Translations under genes and position numbers: made by a program | Part shown: positions 44,478 to 57,534 of the stretch, one piece after another | Numbering within the stretch: position 1 is the stretch's first letter | Layout: each line of letters starts with the position of its first letter | Notes under the pieces: generated by a model | Told to the model about the DNA's origin: nothing | What the model saw: the letters and a program-made list of their open reading frames with translations, nothing else | Database searches by the model: none | NCBI GenBank assembly: GCA_008729055.1 | Contig: SDUX01000136.1 | Span: 1-64,000 of the forward strand | Origin: Pyropia haitanensis | Lineage: Eukaryota > Rhodophyta > Bangiophyceae > Bangiales > Bangiaceae | DNA: 64,000 nt | Direction: 5' to 3'

Positions 44478-46329
44478 GCCGCGGTGGGGGCGGCGGAGGC
44501 TGGGGTGGCAGCTGACCGGCCGCCAGCCGGGTAGCCAGCAGGCGACGGCTTCCTGCGAGCGGCGGTGGGCCGCAGCGGCGACTCTGGTTGGCGGCCGGAT
44601 TGGCGACCGACCGGCGGCGGCGGCAGCCTCCGGCTAGGGCGGCGGGCAGCCGCGGCGTCGGCAACGGCAGCCGGCCGATGGAGGCGGCGGCGACGGTTGT
44701 GGTGACCAGGGCGGCAGCCGGCTGGCGTGGGTGGCGGCGGGCCGACGCCGCGGCGGCGGGGGCGGCAGAGGCGGCGCGCGACGGGGGGGGGGGGGGCAGC
44801 ACGCGGCGGAGGCGGGGGCGGTGCGCATCTCTGGCGGGCGGACGCAATGGGGGAGCCCGTGCGGGTAGGTGGTGCGCGTGGGACTGGCGGGATCGGGGCG
44901 CCGCGCTGTACATAGCAATGGCGGGAGGGTGGCGGCGCCACCGTCTTGTGGGGGGGGGTAATGCAGGACGTACTAATTGGGATGTAAGTAGAACAATGTA
45001 GCCGCAGTGGCGCACTCGGGGACGGCGTGGCAGGAGCGTCTTTCAGGGGGGGTGCCACGTTGTGGTTCGTACAGGATTGAAATCCGGCCTTCCCATTGGC
45101 TGATACGCCTTCCTACGTGCTCCGAGCCTTTGATGTGCGGTTGGCGCATATCCAAGGCTGTGCTTTTCTTGGCTGGTGGCGTGCGCCTCTCGGCGGGGGG
45201 TGTCGACGGCGGAGTTCCGGGCGGCGGTCGCGACGCTCGTAGAGGAGGAGCGGGTGGTGGTGGTGGGGGGGGCAGCGCGCTGCGGTGGATCGTGACGGAC
45301 GCGTGCGTGGGGGGAGTGCGGGGTGCCAGTAGTGGGAGCAGTGGTGGGGGGTATTGAGGTGCTTTTCTTGTTTCACTGTTCCTGCTTGTTTCTCAGTCAC
45401 GCGGCCGCACACGCTCCAGTGGCGACGAGTGGGGCGGGTGCCCACTGCCGAGGCTACCCCCTTCCCCCCGCGTCAGCGGGTTGGCCCCGTCGCTCCGCTG
45501 CGACCGCGGCGGCGGCGGCGGCGGCCGCGCCGCATCCCACCGCACCGCCGCGGATAGTGCGGCGAGCGCGGCCGCCGCGGCGGCCGCCACCGTCCCGCCC
45601 CTCCCACGGGAACGGCGGCCGCCGCTGGGTCCGCGGCGGCGGCGTCCCGCCGCGGCCGGCTGACGCGGTCACGGCCGCTGCTGGGGCGGCGGCGGCGTCG
45701 TTCCGCCGCGGCCGGCTGACGCGGCCGCGACCGCCGCAACGGTCACGGCGGTGGCCACGCCGCGAGGGAGACCCGCGTCGGCCGCCGCCGCCGCCGTCGT
45801 GTCCGTGACGGCGGGACGGGGTCGCCCGGCCGGCCGGCGGCGCCCGCCACGGCGGCGTCGTGCCCCGCGGGTGGTCGCAGCCGGTCGCACACGGGCGCGG
45901 CGGCGGTGGACTCCCCCCCCGCAGACTCCCCCCAGCGACGCTCCGCCCGCAGCGTTGTCGCGGTCGCCGCACGTGGATTGCCCCACCGCCGCTCAAGGAT
46001 GAGCGCTGTGAACGGGGAAAGGGGGGGGAAATGTGTCCAACAAACAAGCAAGCGGCAGCCGTCATAGATTACGACGCTCGCCTCAATGTCAATGCGGACT
46101 GCCAATTGGTACATGTTTAATTGGTTCCAGGCCCGCCGGCTACGTCTCCCCCGTGGGAAGTTCACCGGCGGGCCTGCTGCCGGGAAAGACGCCCGGCAGC
46201 TCGTCCGCACCAAGGGAAAACGCAGTCCCTGTGGTGCGAACAAGGAAGACAAACGCGCAGGCGTGCCAGAGGCGAGCACGACGCGCAAGTACAAAAAACA
46301 AAAAGAGACAGCGTGTGGCCCGGCGGGGA
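44003..46329. other. GC-rich spacer between foldback element and minisatellite 1, unit 3
   Basis: Equivalent of 2964-5290 with the same length. It shares TTTAATTGG (near 46116) and CCCACGGGAACG (near 45604) with unit 2 against unit 1, so unit 1 is the outlier. No gene supported. Confidence 0.6.
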
Positions 46330-47722
46330 GCCGCCGCCCACGGCGACAACTTACCACCGTCGGGAGGGGGGCAGCGCCGCCAGCCGGCGGCCGCCGCCCA
46401 CGGCGACAACTTGCCGCCGTCGGGAAAGGGGCGGTGGTGCCAGCCAGCGGCCACCGCCCACGGCGACAACTTGCCGCCGTCGGGAGGGGGGCAGCGACGC
46501 CAGCCGGCGACCACCGCCAACAGCGAAAAGTTGCCGCCGTCGGGGGGGTGGCGGTGGTGCCAGCCAGCGGCCACCGCCCACGGCGACAACTTGCCGCCGT
46601 CGAGGGGGGGGCAGCGCCGCCAGCCGCGGCGTCCGCCGCCCACGGCGACAACTTGCCGCCGTCGGGGGGGTGGCGGTGGTGCCGGCCGGCGGCCACCGCC
46701 AACGGCGACAATTTGCCGCCGTCGGGGGGTGGCGGTGGTGCCAGCCGGCGGCCACCGCCAACGGCGACAACTTGCCGCCGTCGGGGAAGGGGCGGTGGTG
46801 CCAGCCGGCGGCCACCGCCAACGGCGACAACTTGCCGCCGTCGGGGAAGGGGCGGTGGTGCCAGCCGGCGGCCACCGCCAACGGCGACAACTTGCCGCCG
46901 TCGGGGGGTGGCGGTGGTGCCGGCCGGCGACCACCGCCAACGGCAACGACTTGCCGCCGTCGGGGGGCGAGGGGCGCCGCCCGCAAACAGGATGCGCCAA
47001 ACCAGGAAAAAAAAAAAAAAAACCGCCGACGCCAGCAGCAGCAACATGCCGCCAACGGCGACAACTTGCCGCCGTCGGGGGGGGGCAGCAACGCCAGCCG
47101 GCGACCACCGCCAACGGCGACAACTTGCCGCCGTCGGGGGGTGGCGGTGGTGCCGGCCGGCGACCACCGCCCACGGCGACAACTTGCCGCCGTCGGGGGG
47201 GTGGCGGTGGTGCCGGCCGGCGGCCACCGCCAACGGCGACAATTTGCCGCCGTCGGGAGGGGGCAGCGACGCCAGCCGGCGACCACCGCCAACAGCGAAA
47301 AGTTGCCGCCGTCGGGGGGGTGGCGGTGGTGCCAGCCAGCGGCCACCGCCCACGGCGACAACTTGCCGCCGTCGAGGGGGGGGCAGCGCCGCCAGCCGCG
47401 GCGTCCGCCGCCCACGGCGACAACTTGCCGCCGTCGGGGGGGTGGCGGTGGTGCCGGCCGGCGGCCACCGCCAACGGCGACAATTGCCGCCGTCGGGGGG
47501 GTGGCGGTGGTGCCAGCCGGCGGCCACCGCCAACGGCGACAACTTGCCGCCGTCGGGGGGGGCGGTGGTGCGGGCGGCCACCGCCACGGCGACAATTGCC
47601 GCCGTCGGGGGGGGCGGTGGTGCCGCCGGCGGCCACCGCCAACGGCGACAACTTGCCGCCGTCGGGGGGGTGGCGGTGGTGCCAGCCGGCGGCCACCGCC
47701 AACGGCGACAACTTGCCGCCGT

Positions 47723-47757
<35 letters not shown>

Positions 47758-49456
47758 CGGTGGTGCCGCCGGCGCCACCGCCACGGCGACAACTTGCCGC
47801 CGTCGGGGGGTGGCGGTGGTGCCAGCCGGCGGCCACCGCCAACGGCGACAACTTGCCGCCGTCGGGGGGGTGGCGGTGGTGCCGGCCGGCGGCCACCGCC
47901 AACGGCAACGACTTGCCGCCGTCGGGGGGCGAGGGGCGCCGCCCGCAAACAGGATGCGCCAAACCAGGAAAAAAAAAAAAAAACCGCCGACGCCAGCAGC
48001 AGCAACATGCCGCAACGGCGACAACTTGCCGCCGTCGGGGGGGGGCAGCGACGCCAGCCGGCGACCACCGCCAACGGCGACAACTTGCCGCCGTCGGGGG
48101 GGTGGCGGTGGTGCCGGCCGGCGACCACCGCCCACGGCGACAATTGCCGCCGTCGGGGGGGTGGCGGTGGTGCCAGCCGGCGCCACCGCCAACGGCGACA
48201 ACTTGCCGCCGTCGGGGGGGTGGCGGTGGTGCCAGCCGGCGGCCACCGCCACGGCGACAACTTGCCGCCGTCGGGGGGGTGGCGGTGGTGCCGGCCGGCG
48301 GCCACCGCCAACGGCGACAACTTGCCGCCGTCGGGGGGGTGGCGGTGGTGCCAGCCGGCGGCCACCGCCAACGGCGACAACTTGCCGCCGTCGGGGGGTG
48401 GCGGTGGTGCCGCCGGCGCCACCGCCACGGCGACAACTTGCCGCCGTCGGGGGGGGCGGTGGTGCCAGCCGGCGGCCACCGCCAACGGCGACAACTTGCC
48501 GCCGTCGGGGGGGTGGCGGTGGTGCCAGCCGGCGACCACCGCCAACGGCGACAACTTGCCGCCGTCGGGGGGGTGGCGGTGGTGCCAGCCGGCGACCACC
48601 GCCACGGCGACAACTTGCCGCCGTCGGGGGGTGGCGGTGGTGCCAGCCGGCGGCCACCGCCAACGGCGACAACTTGCCGCCGTCGGGGGGGTGGCGGTGG
48701 TGCCAGCCGGCGACCACCGCCAACGGCGACAACTTGCCGCCGTCGGGGGGGCGGTGGGCCAGCCGGCGCCACGCGCCAACGGCGACAAACTTGCCGCCGT
48801 CGGGGGAGGCGCCGCCGCGCAGGGCGCGGGCAGCCGGCGGCCACCGCCAACGGCGACAACTTGCCGCCGTCGGGGGGTGGCGGTGGTGCCAGCCGGCGGC
48901 CACCGCCAACGGCGACAACAGCCGCCGTCGGGGGGGTGGCGGTGGTGCCAGCCGGCGACCACCGCCAACGGCAACGACTTGCCGCCGTCGGGGGGCGAGG
49001 GGCGCCGCCCGCAAACAGGATGCGCCAAACCAGGAAAAAAAAAAAAAAAACCGCCGACGCCAGCAGCAGCAACATGCCGCCAACGTCAGCAGAGGCGGCG
49101 CGGACAGCCCGCGACCACCGCCCACGGCGACAACTTGCCGCCGTCGGGGGGGAAGCAGCGCCGCCAGCGAGCGGCAGCCGCCGACGGCGACAATTTGCCG
49201 CCGTCGGGGGGGGGGCAGCGACGCCAGCCGGCGACCACCGCCAACGGCGACAACTTGCCGCCGTCGGGGAGGTGGCGGTGGTGCCGGCCGGCGACGACCG
49301 CCAACGGCGACAACTTGCCGCCGTCGGGGGGGTTGCGGTGGTGCCAGCCGGCGACCACCGCCAACGGCGACAACTTGCCGCCGTCGGGGGGTGGCGGTGG
49401 TGCCAGCCAGCGACCGCCACCCACGGCGACAACTTGCCGCCGTCGGGGTGGTGCAG
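46330..49456 (+). repeat. Minisatellite 1 (about 51 copies), unit 3
   Basis: Intermediate length. A-runs lie at 47007-47022 (16), 47969-47983 (15) and 49035-49050 (16). A monomer at 47724-47757 has 34 consecutive G. Irregular monomers with small deletions occur at 47560-47600 and 48750-48850. Array start and end monomers match those of the other units. Confidence 0.93.
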
Positions 49457-51048
49457 CGACGCCAGTCAGCGGCCGCCGCCGACGGCGACAACATGCCGCC
49501 GTCGGGGGGCGGGGCGCACCGCCGCCAGCCGGCAGCCGCCGCCGTCAACACCAGCAACACGTCGCCGTCGGGGAGGGGGGGGCACCGCCGCCAGCTGGCA
49601 GGCGCCGCCGCCGACAGGGACATATTGGCGCCGTTGGCGGGGGGGGAGCACGGCCGCCAGCCGGTAGCCGCCGCCGCCAACACCAGCAACACGCCGCCGT
49701 CGGGGGGGGGGTGCACCGCCGCCAGCTGGCAGGCGCCGCCGCCATCAGCGAAAACATGCCGCCGTCGGCGGGGGGGGGAGCACCGCCGCCAGCTGGCAGG
49801 CGCCGCCGCCAACAGGGACATCTTGGCGCCGTCATGGGGTGGGGGGGCGGCGCCGCCAGCCGGCAGGCGCCGCCGCCAATGGCAACATCACGTCGCCGTC
49901 GGTGGGGCAGGGGCGGCGCCGCCAGCTGGCAGGCGCCGCCGCCAACAGCGACATCTTGCCGCCGTCGGCGGGGGGGGGAGCACGGCCGCCAGCCGGTAGC
50001 CGCCGCCGCCAACACCAGCAACACGCCGCCGTCGGGGGGGGGGTGCACCGCCGCCAGCTGGCAGGCGCCGCCGCCATCAGCGAAAACATGCCGCCGTCGG
50101 CGGGGGGGGGAGCACCGCCGCCAGCTGGCAGGCGCCGCCGCCAACAGGGACATCTTGGCGCCGTCATGGGGTGGGGGGGCGGCGCCGCCAGCCGGCAGGC
50201 GCCGCCGCCAATGGCAACATCACGTCGCCGTCGGTGGGGCAGGGGCGGCGCCGCCAGCTGGCAGGCGCCGCCGCCAACAGCGACATCTTGCCGCCGTCGG
50301 CGGGGGGGGGAGCACGGCCGCCAGCCGGTAGCCGCCGCCGCCAACACCAGCAACACGCCGCCGTCGGGGGGGGGGTGCACCGCCGCCAGCTGGCAGGCGC
50401 CGCCGCCATCAGCGAAAACATGCCGCCGTCGGCGGGGGGGGGAGCACCGCCGCCAGCTGGCAGGCGCCGCCGCCAACAGGGACATCTTGGCGCCGTCATG
50501 GGGTGGGGGGGCGGCGCCGCCAGCCGGCAGGCGCCGCCGCCAATGGCAACATCACGTCGCCGTCGGTGGGGCAGGGGCGGCGCCGCCAGCTGGCAGGCGC
50601 CGCCGCCAACAGCGACATCTTGCCGCCGTCGGCGGGGGGGGGAGCACGGCCGCCAGCCGGTAGCCGCCGCCGCCAACACCAGCAATACGCCGCCGTCGGG
50701 GGGGGGGGTGCACCGCCGCCAGCTGGCAGGCGCCGCCGCCATCAGCGACAACATGCCGCCGTCGGCGGGGGGGGGAGCACCGCCGCCAGCTGGCAGGCGC
50801 CGCCGCCAACGGCAACATCACGCCGCCGTCGGTGGGGCAGGGGCGGCGCCGCCAGCTGGCAGGCGCCGCCGCCGACAGCGACATCTTGGCGCCGTCGGCG
50901 GGGGGGGGGGGCGCTGCCGCCCGCCGGCAGCCGCCGCAGCCAACAGCGACAACTTGCCGCCGTCGGCTGGGGGGGGGGGGCGGCGCCGCCAGTTGGCAGG
51001 CGCCGCCGCCAACAGCAGCAGCTCGCCGATGTCGGGGGGGGGGGCACC
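49457..51048 (+). repeat. Minisatellite 2 with three higher-order repeats, unit 3
   Basis: Landmark ATGs at 49834, 50166 and 50498 (332 and 332 bp). Total length 1,592 bp is exactly 332 bp longer than unit 1. Confidence 0.93.
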
Positions 51049-51416
51049 CGCCCGCGCGGCCGCGATCTCCGACAACGAGGCCGCAGCGACACGCGGCGGC
51101 ATCCGCCGCAAGAGGCGGCACCAACACCGCAGCCAGGGACGTGTCGACGACAGGAAAGCTCGAAGAAGGGTGTTTCGAAGTGACAGCGATGAAAACAGAA
51201 AACAGTAGCAGACCAATCACAGCCATAGAAGAAAAGCGGCCAGGACGACAAACACAAAAAAAGTCAGTCGCACGGTCAGGGCTCTAGAGTAGGTCGCTCC
51301 ACCGCACCTGTACGCGCCAAGATAATGCACGACGCGCCCCTCCTCCCTCACCCGGCCGTCAAACTGCGTAATCCCGCCGCCCCCCGCGCATGCGCCAGGA
51401 ACAGGAAGCAGGCGGC
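51049..51416. other. Lower-GC single-copy stretch after minisatellite 2, unit 3
   Basis: Equivalent of 10321-10688, same length, no difference noticed by eye. Confidence 0.5.
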
Positions 51417-52681
51417 ACGCGCGCGGCGCCGTCGGCGTCCGCCGACCACTGGCCACCCCAAACCCCCCTCCCCATGCCACTGCGTAAGAGCAGCGGGCAG
51501 TGGCGCCGCGTGCGGGGAGGGGAGGGCGCGCGGGAGCGCGCCCCCCCCCCCCCCCTCCGGCACGCGGGCGCGATACGAGGGCGGCGCTCGAACGCCACTG
51601 CCGTCCGCACCCGCCGAACCCCCCCCCCAGTATGGGAAGAGGGGCACGGTAACAGGAGAGCCCATGCTCCCGACTAGGGGAGCCTCCCGTTGCGGAGCGG
51701 AAAGGGGAAGGGATGACCGGTGGTCGACGGAGGTCAGGCGAGAGGGAGAAACGAGAAGCAAACTCAACAAGCCGACAAAGAGACAACCGACCAGCGCGAC
51801 CGGCGCCGCGACGCGCGCGGCGCCGTCACCATCCACCGACGGCCAGTCCCCCCTGCCCCGCACCCATAACACTGCGTAATAGCAGCGGGTAGTGGCGCCG
51901 CGCGTCAGCGGGGGGGAGCGCGGGAGCGATCCCCCCCCCTCACGACACGGGCGCGATACAGGGGAGGCGCCGCAAAACGCCACTGCCATCCGCATGAGCC
52001 AAGCCCCCCCCCCACCACATGGGAAGAACAGGGCGACCACAGGAATGACTCCGCCACCACTGACGGGAGCCACCTGTTACGGATTGAGGTGAGGCAAGGA
52101 CGGCAGACCGTCGGGGGTGGGTCACACAGGCAACAGAAGAACTCTCGGTCAACCACACAGGCGCCGCCACGGCGGCTCCCCGTCGTCGTCATCCGTCGAT
52201 GACCAGCCCCTCCAAACCCCCGCCCCCCCCCACTGCGTATTTCAGCAGCGGGCGCTCCCGCCCCCCCCCCACTGCGTATTTCAGCAGCGGGTGGTGGCGC
52301 CCCCCCCCACTGCGTATTTCAGCAGCGGGCGGTGGCGCCCACGCCCACTGCGTATTTCAGCAGCGGGCGGTGGCGTCGCGCGCGGGAAGAAGAGGCGCCA
52401 CAACGCCCCCCCTCCCCGGCGCGGGCGTGATTGAGGAGGCGGCGCTCTCGCGCCACCCCCGTCCGCGCATGCCATCCCCGCTCCCCCCCCACGTACGGGA
52501 AGAGGGGGACGGCAACAGGGATATCCATGCCCTCCAGGAGGGCCGCCTGGCGCGGACCGGGATGGGGGTGAAAGAGGCTGGACACCATCGGACGACAGAC
52601 GCGCAAGAAGCACAACCAAAAACAGCGGGCGGGCCGAAACAAAAAAAAAAATCAAAAGAGGGAAGGAAAAAAAAACAGAGC
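51417..52681 (+). repeat. Three diverged tandem blocks, unit 3
   Basis: Equivalent of 10689-11950. Boxes lie at 51478, 51870 and from 52231. The A run near 52640 is one base longer than in units 1 and 2. Confidence 0.75.
52231..52384 (+). repeat. 4 x 38-bp array, unit 3
   Basis: Same array; intervals 39, 38 and 38 bp. Confidence 0.9.
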
Positions 52682-55552
52682 TCACCGCCAATGGACGCCG
52701 TCTTGGGCAGAGGGGCGCTCGGCCGGGAGTGCCGCCGCTGGGTGGCACCCGGCCGCCGCCGTCGAATCGTCGCCGCCGCGTCAGAGTGGGGTGCGCGTGA
52801 TGGCGGCGGCAACAGCACCGGCGGGCACGTCGCGGGTGACCCCCGCGCGCCGCCATCCCATGCCCGCCCCCATCCGCTGCCGCTCTCCGCGCCCGCCGCA
52901 CCAGCGCCAGGGTTGGCGTGCGGAAAGACGGGCGGGGCAGCGATCGGGGAGGATGCCGGATCGGAGTGGGCGTTGGGGGGGGGAAGGGGCGGGCGACGGT
53001 AGGTGCAGAGGTGGGGAGTGGCGTGCGCGCGGCGGGAGCAGCGGGAGGCCCCACCGCCCGCTGCCGCGATGGGCGTGGCACGTCGAAACCGCGCCGGCGC
53101 TACCGATGGCCGCGACAGCGCGGGCCGCAGCGCCCCCGCGACTCACTGGCGCCGTCGTTGGCGACAACGACCGCCGTGCGGGCGGTACCGCCCGCCACGC
53201 CCCACCCGGCGGTGGCTCCCGTAACGGCGGCAGCCGCCGCAACGGCAGCGGCGGCGGCAACGGCAGCGGCAACGGGCAGCGGAGGCGGCGCGCCATCGCC
53301 GCCCATCCGCCGCGGCGACTGGCGCCCGCCGCGGCGCGTGCGCGCGCGTGGGGGCGGCCCACACACCGCAGCCGTGGTGGAGGCAAAATGGGCGGGCGGC
53401 GCGGAGCGGCGGGGGGGGGAAGCGGGAGGGGGCGGCCAGCGGCGGGGGTGGCGGGAGGGGAGAAGGGAAGACGCGCACAAAGGCGGGAAGCGATGTGCGC
53501 GCGTGGGCGGGCCGTGCGGGCGCGGGGGGCGGGGAGGAGGGGGGGTGCAGCCGTTGACGAGTCTCACCGCGCGCGGAGAAGAGCGGCGGCGGCCGACGCG
53601 GGAGGCGATTCGCGGCGAGCGATCGTGGAGCATGGGAACGGGAGGCGCGGCGCGCCGCGGGCCGGGCGGGAGAGCGGGGCAATGCGGGACGGGGCGTGAT
53701 GCGGCGGTAGCGGGGCGCCGAGGGACGGAGTGGGGCGGCGCGTGGCGAGGCGGGGCGCCGCGGCGCGGCGACGCACACCAGCGCGCGCGTCCTGCGTTTG
53801 GCGCCGCTGCCGCCGGCAGGCGCGGCACGCCGGCTCGATCTGCCGGCGCTGGCGCGAGGGCGTGCCGCGTTGGCAGGGGCCTTGGGGGGGGGGGGTAGGG
53901 TGGCGCAAGCGCCGTGGCGTGCTGCTGGGTGGCGGCCGCCGGCTGACGCGGGGGGGGGGGCGCGCAGGATGGCGTCTGGTGAGTGGCGCGGCCCGTGCTC
54001 GCGGAGGGTGGCGGCGTGTGTGCGTGTGGAGGTCGTTTCAAAATGGGCCCGGAGGGGTGGGGGGCGAGGGTGGAGGGTGGGCGACTGTGGGAGGCGGTCC
54101 GCATCGGTCCGTCTGGAGCGTCCGCCTGGGGCGTGGCCGCCCCCCCCCCCCCCTTTCACCGCACCCGCATCGGCGGCGGTGCGGCGGCCGCCCTCGCCGC
54201 CAGCAGGCCGCCGACAGCCGCACGCGGCCCGCCCCTGGCGATGCGCGCCACGCTGCCGGCCCAGCGGGCGTGGCGCACGTCGTCCTCCGTGCCCCTCCCT
54301 CCCCTTCACCAAGAAAAAGAAAGAAAAACCAAAACCGCCGCGCCCACTTTGTCTCGACGCACACATCCCGGCGTGGGGCCCGCCGCCCTTTTCAATTGCG
54401 TCGTGGCGCCGTACGTCACAACCTGGAACGGCGCGTGGAGACAGCGGGCGGCAGGAGGCGAGTCGGGACGGTAGCCGACAGTGTCGCGGTCCACGCGTGA
54501 GGGCGTCCGCAATTGGGACGCGAACCGTTTGCTTTTCATTCTGCCCTCTTAAGGGGCGCTTTCGTCCACACACGAGACGGCTGGCGGCTGCCTCTCGAGG
54601 CTGGGGAATGTGATCAAAAGCGGGGAGAGGGAAGGGACGGTCGGCGGGGCACGACGGCCGCGGTGGCCGCGACGCGGGGCGTGGCGGTGGTATCTGTTGG
54701 CACGGCCGCCGAAGCGCATCGGCCGGCGGCCACGCTGGCCGCCGCGGCGGCGGGTGACCGCGCCGCGGCGAGGCGGTCGCGCCCAGCACGGCGTCGGAGG
54801 GAGGAGGGCGGCCGCTGTGGCCGCGGTGACGGCGCCGTCGCCGCCGTCCCCGCGCCCGTCGCCACCGCCACCGGCGCCATCACCGCCACCGCGGCCGCCG
54901 TCGCCAGATGCCGACAATTAGAGGGCGGCGGCCAAGGTGCTCGCCCCCGCCCGACCCCTCCAGCACTTCTGATCCGCGGCTCAGTCCCGCAGGCAGCACA
55001 AAAAGCCACCGCCGCCATCGCCGCCGCCGCCATCGCCGCCGCCGCCACCACCGACGCCGCCACCGCCACCGCCGCGCGCGCCGCCGTGCACATGGCGGGC
55101 ACCCACGCGTCGCGGATGCCGTCGCTTTGGCCGAAACGACGTCTTTACCACCGCAAACTGCCCGACAGCCCGCCATCAAAAACGGCACCGCCAACCCCGC
55201 CTCCCCCCAACTACCGACGCTGCCGCCACTACAGAATGGTCCCTACCCGCCGTCGCGATAACGCAAACCCGTCACCACCACCGACACCAGAGCCGACCAC
55301 CCCAAACAGAACAGCAGACGGTGCCCCCCGCAACCGCCGACCCGACTCCTTTCCATGCGCACAAGCCGCCGCTCTCGCCCTCCCGCACCCTCCCCCTCAA
55401 CAAACAAAGAGCTGCTGCGAGGCAGGTGGGTAGCCAGGGAGGTGGGCAGGCGGGGAGGTTGGCAGGCGAGGATGTAGGCGGGGTCTGGGCAGTCAGACTG
55501 GGCGGAGGGCGGGCGGGCAGAAAAACGTGGGTCACAGGACTGGTGTGCCCAG
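52682..55552. other. GC-rich spacer, unit 3
   Basis: Equivalent of 11951-14820; differs only in G/C run lengths by eye. Confidence 0.55.
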
Positions 55553-55972
55553 ATGGACATCAGATTTTGGTGGTAGGATCACGTGGCAAAGGTGTAACGT
55601 ATTTTCATTGGAAGCCGCGCTGCTGACAGTCTCTGTTGTATTCAAAGCGCCGCGCTGAAGCAGCGCGTGTGCGATGTCATTGGACGAGACACAAAAGTTT
55701 GTGGAAAATGCCACTTGTTGTGACTTTGTTGGATCGAATGGTACCAGTTTGGCTAATCGTGATTTCAGTCAATTCTGATTCCCAACTGGGCGCGGTTCAC
55801 TCCACGGCGAGCTGCGGTGCTTTGTCTCGTGACTGGCTCTCATCCGACACCCTTGGCCGCGCACATCAGTCGCGTATCTCTAGGACTGCGCTCTCTGGTC
55901 ACGCGCGCGGGCCGGCATGGACCAGGAGCGGCTCGGGTTAAACGGCACTCCCCGCCGCTGTCAATGGCCGTC
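55553..55972. other. AT-richer island, unit 3
   Basis: Equivalent of 14821-15240 with no indels; CACGTG at 55580-55585. Confidence 0.45.
55636..55941 (+). CDS. Doubtful 101-codon ORF in the AT-richer island (unit 3)
   Basis: Identical translation to 14904-15209. Confidence 0.12.
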   Translation: MYSKRRAEAARVRCHWTRHKSLWKMPLVVTLLDRMVPVWLIVISVNSDSQLGAVHSTASCGALSRDWLSSDTLGRAHQSRISRTALSGHARGPAWTRSGSG

Positions 55973-57534
55973 CCGGTGCCCCTTTAGCCGCCTGCATGGG
56001 CCGTCTGCGTGCCGCTTGCGCCGCGCGCACCGGGTCTGACACAAACCGCCACCGAGGGGCGGGGGCAGGTAGATCTACTGCCGCGTTTGAATCGCCGAGC
56101 GGGAGAGAGGTACACTCAGCCGCAGACGGAGTGCATCTGCCGCCGCTCGTCGCGCGCGCGCCCCCCCCCCGCCCCCCCAGCGCCCCAGGCGGGGGGGGCG
56201 GGGAGGGGGGCGGCGGCAGGAGCGGAGCTGCCGCTGCCGTGCACCTGCTGCCCACCCACGCAGACGGCCACCCCAGCCGCAGCGCGCCGCCCGTGGCGGC
56301 CGTCGGCCGCCAACGGTGTAGGAGCGGGTGCCGCGGTTACGCGGTCGGCGGCGGCGGCGAGCGCGGCAGCGCAACCGCGTCCCGACGCGGCCCGCCACGC
56401 CGTCCCGACCCGCACCGCTGCCGCTGCGCCGCCGCCGGCATCACCTGCGCGGCCACAGAACCCAACCGGGCGGATCGCCACGGCGCACCACGACGCGGCC
56501 CCGCCCGCCGTCTCCGCCCCCGCCCTGACTGCCCGCCCGCGCGCGACGCCGGGACCACCCATGCCGCCCGCCCGCCCGACCCCGCGCTCGCGCCCACCAG
56601 CGCGCCTGTTTGCCCGCCCGCCGACCCGCCCGCCGACCCGCCCGCCGGTCCGTCCGTTTTCCCGCCCGCCCCCCCTCCCGCCCTCCCGCCTGCCGGTCTG
56701 TCTGTTTTCCCGCCCGCCCCCCCTCCCGCCCGTCTGCCCGTCTGCCCGCCCTCCCGACGGTGTCCACCACGCACGGTCGGCCACGCCCCACCTCGCCCAC
56801 CCGCGAGTCGAGGCACGTGGCGTTTGACCGCCCGTTTCTCCTCTTCTCTGTTTTCGTTATGCACCGTTTCCTTTTGTCGTCCGCCCTCCTGCCGATACCG
56901 CCGCCGTTTTTGGTATGTGGTAACGGACAACGAAAGGCGGGGTGGCGGGGATGGCGCGAGGATGAGAGCGAGGGGCGGGGGTACGGTGCGTCTGGCGGGA
57001 CACGGGTGTGACGGGACGCGCGCGCGGGCGGGCGGGCCGATGGTGCCCCCGACGCACCGCCCGCGCGCGCGCGATCCGCCGCGGCAGGGCGGGCGCGGGC
57101 GGCGCGTCGACGCCGCGCTGCCGCCGTTGGCGGGGCGGCCCGTCGCTGTGCGCGCCGCAACCCCCGTGCGGTCGCGATCCTCCCGCGTCGCCCACCGCGC
57201 CCGTGCCGGCGCCCGCCCTCGGCGGGTGCGGCCGCGCGCCCAGCCGCCGGCACCGGCCACCACGCCGCGCGTCTCGCGTGTCGGCGGCCGCCGACGTCGC
57301 CCGCAGACCCGCACGTGGCGGCGCTTCCCGCTGGCAGGCGTCACGTGCACTCGTGCGCGCACGGCGTCGCGTCGCCCGTCGGTGCGTGCGTGGCGTGCCC
57401 GTGACCGCCGGCATCGACGTGGCGCTGTGCGGTGCGTCGTGGGGGATGCCGCCGCGGGCGCGCGTCGGGAGTGCGGCGGAGCTGATGATTGAGACGGGCG
57501 GGTAAGTCCTGTGGTTGGGGGCCGTGCCTCCCTG
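55973..57534. other. GC-rich spacer before the 219-bp array, unit 3
   Basis: Equivalent of 15241-16802, same length, with two T substitutions near 56070 and 57354. Confidence 0.55.
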
